The translations under genes and the position numbers were made by a program. 5,588 bases of DNA, taken from Verrucomicrobiota bacterium (GTDB lineage Bacteria > Verrucomicrobiota > Verrucomicrobiia > Chthoniobacterales > UBA10450). The notes under the pieces are model-generated. The model did not search any database. It was not told where the DNA came from and worked only from the letters and a program-made list of their open reading frames with translations. The stretch covers positions 1-5,588 of the forward strand of contig QHON01000060.1 of NCBI GenBank assembly GCA_003218815.1, written 5' to 3'. The first letter of the stretch is position 1, and each line of letters begins with the position of its first letter. Shown here piece after piece: positions 5,417-5,588 of the stretch.

Positions 5417-5460
5417 CGATTGACCTCAATCGACGGGGGACGGTTCGGGTGAACCGCCCC
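5417..5460 (+). terminator. Two tandem hairpins after the DUF4337 gene (terminator or REP-like palindromes)
   Basis: Three bases after the stop, CGATTGA-CC-TCAATCG (5417-5432) is a perfect 7-base inverted repeat. Next, GGGG-A-CGGTTC (5436-5446) pairs with GAACCG-CCCC (5451-5460) around a GGGT loop, giving a 10-bp stem with one bulged A. There is no T-run after either, so this is not a textbook intrinsic terminator. The second hairpin, followed by TACC, resembles short extragenic palindromes common in soil bacterial genomes. It could still stop transcription or protect the 3' end of the message. Confidence 0.45.
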
Positions 5461-5588
5461 TACCTAGCGGCGACGTCATTGGGCAACCGCGGTCCGGGCA
5501 AACTTGGGAACCGCTGAGTCACGCCGAGTAGTGTTGGTCAATTGTCAGTCGGATTATCAGGTGCAACGTCGTATGGTCGCCTCTCCCT

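Noticed and set aside
5461..5588. Possible gene or RNA at the right edge
   Set aside because: No open frame with a plausible start on either strand, and no tRNA-like fold or conserved RNA motif.
1..5588. CRISPR arrays, tRNA or rRNA genes, insertion-sequence transposases
   Set aside because: No regularly spaced repeats, no cloverleaf-like sequence with a TTCGA-type arm, and no transposase motifs on either strand.

Overview
The window looks like chromosomal DNA of a GC-rich, non-model bacterium. GTG starts, weak Shine-Dalgarno signals, the DUF1003/DUF4337 pairing and the style of short extragenic palindromes point to a soil Verrucomicrobium (Chthoniobacterales-like). That placement is inference and rests on no marker gene.

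Layout. Positions 1-391 (minus) hold the N-terminal 130 codons of a DUF1003 membrane protein that runs off the left edge. Positions 480-689 (plus) hold a shrunken copy of a DUF4337 gene. The centre, 731-4559, is one minus-strand block of four genes. In transcription order they are an N-terminally anchored SGNH/GDSL-type protein (4559-3438), a NodU/CmcH/TobZ-type O-carbamoyltransferase (3237-1399), a small SxtJ-type membrane protein (1396-977) and a 51-residue DUF5989 (SxtK-type) membrane protein (886-731). The last is short enough to be missed by usual length cut-offs. Upstream of the block, 4630-4848 (minus) is a frameshifted, N-terminally truncated Nudix hydrolase remnant. Positions 4886-5413 (plus) carry an intact DUF4337 gene, followed by two tandem hairpins. 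The last 125 bases show nothing I can support.

How it fits together. The four-gene block has the same family content as the sxtI-sxtJ-sxtK-sxtL stretch of cyanobacterial saxitoxin clusters. No other saxitoxin gene is visible here, so this is better read as a general carbamoylation module: a soluble carbamoyltransferase, two small membrane partners and a membrane-tethered SGNH protein. The acceptor molecule is unknown. The block is bracketed by two direct copies of the DUF4337 5' region (441-612 and 4848-5348). The left copy has lost exactly 336 bp in frame. A 69-bp REPIN-like palindrome pair sits inside the block between the SGNH and carbamoyltransferase genes. Together with the broken Nudix gene, this suggests a locus shaped by duplication, deletion and insertion of the module.
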